The position numbers were made by a program, and so were the translations under genes. Positions 63,201 through 64,000 of a DNA stretch of 64,000 nucleotides are shown here, piece after piece. Each line of letters starts with the position of its first letter. The first letter of the stretch is position 1. The notes under the pieces were generated by a model. It did not search any database and was not told where the DNA came from. It saw only the letters and a list, made by a program, of their open reading frames with translations. Location: contig OW203767.1 in assembly GCA_934045905.1 (NCBI GenBank), positions 27,040,785-27,104,784 on the forward strand. Direction: 5' to 3'. The stretch is from Leuctra nigra. Lineage: Eukaryota; Arthropoda; Insecta; Plecoptera; Leuctridae.

Positions 63201-64000
63201 TGCACAGAAAGATTTTGTGTCATTTCAAAAGTAATCTATATTACCTGTAATCTGCATGAAATTTGATTTTTGGTGCGATATGCCCTCATTTTAAATAAAC
63301 TAATGATGTGATATGACCCTGTATTGCAAATTTTTCAGTTCTTTTGTAGCTAAATGAAAAGATTACTACCTTTATTTTGTCTAACTTTGCTGCTATTACA
63401 TGCCTAATTTTATAAATACAATCAGAAGGTAAAGTTTGGGATCCTTCACCGTCACCTCGAAAGTACTCTTCGTTGCTTAATGCGTACGCAAGCTGTCGCA
63501 ATAACACCGAGATAAGTTTACGCACATCTAAATTGTGTCAGTTACTCATAATCATAGCATAGTACATAAATTTCATATACATAATTATTATTGTTTCATA
63601 CTTTTGTGAAGTCTGAAGGCACTCAGTACTTTTAAGTAATTTTTAACAAAGGTGATAAAATATAATTTCGATCTTGTAAACAATTTGTAACAAAACAATG
63701 TACACTCGGCACAACAAAAATTGATCAGTGAACAAATTTGAATGAATGCTGGTCAAGTTTCAATTCAATACCAATCGATGCTTTTTATTATCATTGAAAT
63801 GTGAGGTCACCTACTAGAGTGAGACAAAGAGATTGCTTGGACTGACTTCTGATGGTGAGATCTAACATTTTTCAGTCAATCATATTTATTGAACAATCAA
63901 TTTTAGTTGTGCCAAGTGTACCTACCTATGAAGTTTTTATATTTTGTAAATAATTTGAAATGTAATAGGTACTGTTAAAATTTAATTCCATTCTTGTCGA
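60229..64000. other. lin-52 3' region and downstream spacer
   Basis: AT-rich with no recognised gene. Candidate plus-strand poly(A) signals are ATTAAA at 60484 and AATAAA at 61836-61841. The frames at 62523-62723, 62766-63077 and 63286-63525 have no recognisable family. The window may end inside an intergenic region or a neighbour's untranslated sequence. Confidence 0.35.
60428..60519. repeat. Inverted repeat in the lin-52 3' region
   Basis: CTGATGGAGACGACGAGGTT and the following bases to about 60462 are mirrored by 60484-60519 (AACCTCGTTGTCTCTATCAG), with few mismatches and a loop of about 20 bases. If the lin-52 transcript extends this far it would form a long stem. It may be the footprint of a small foldback element. 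Confidence 0.7.

Overview
The window looks like insect nuclear DNA. It is AT-rich, its genes have GT-AG introns, and more than half of it is repeats. Coding exons, above all those of the allantoicase and unc-45 genes, are far more GC-rich than the introns and spacers. I cannot name the species; a hemipteran is a guess. There is one 200-base assembly gap (18147-18346).

Layout. 1-26.4 kb: no host gene that I recognise. It holds repeats: a long-armed inverted-repeat family (366-1493, 16724-17109, half copy at 22655), a tandem array with a 118-bp core period carrying CRE/ETS/YY1-like motifs (2270-4311, relative at 17570-18146), a hAT-like MITE (9969-10714), a TAA-flanked foldback MITE (19547-19870), a SINE-like element and poly-G/poly-C-bearing repeats. 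26.5-30.3 kb: a complete seven-exon allantoicase gene on +. 31.9-47.2 kb: a complete eight-exon unc-45 (myosin chaperone) gene on -, tail-to-tail with allantoicase, its third intron filled by a 6.5-kb element with ~445-bp terminal inverted repeats. 47.4-53.4 kb: a full-length, apparently intact two-ORF non-LTR retrotransposon on -, bounded by a perfect 14-bp target-site duplication. 53.8-60.2 kb: a four-exon lin-52 gene on + (DREAM/MuvB subunit). Its 5.7-kb last intron carries an intronless Ly6-like gene on the opposite strand, four TAA-flanked MITEs, one interrupted by a nested hAT-like element, and a 5S-rRNA-like fragment joined to a LINE tail. 60.2-64 kb: lin-52 downstream sequence with no recognised gene.

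Main reading: unc-45 and lin-52 are head-to-head. Removing the retrotransposon and one target-site copy leaves about 560 bp between their start codons, so the element appears to have landed recently in a shared promoter, 158 bp upstream of the unc-45 start. I found no prokaryote-type system, CRISPR array or operon. The novelty is in the mobile-element architecture around three ordinary host genes.
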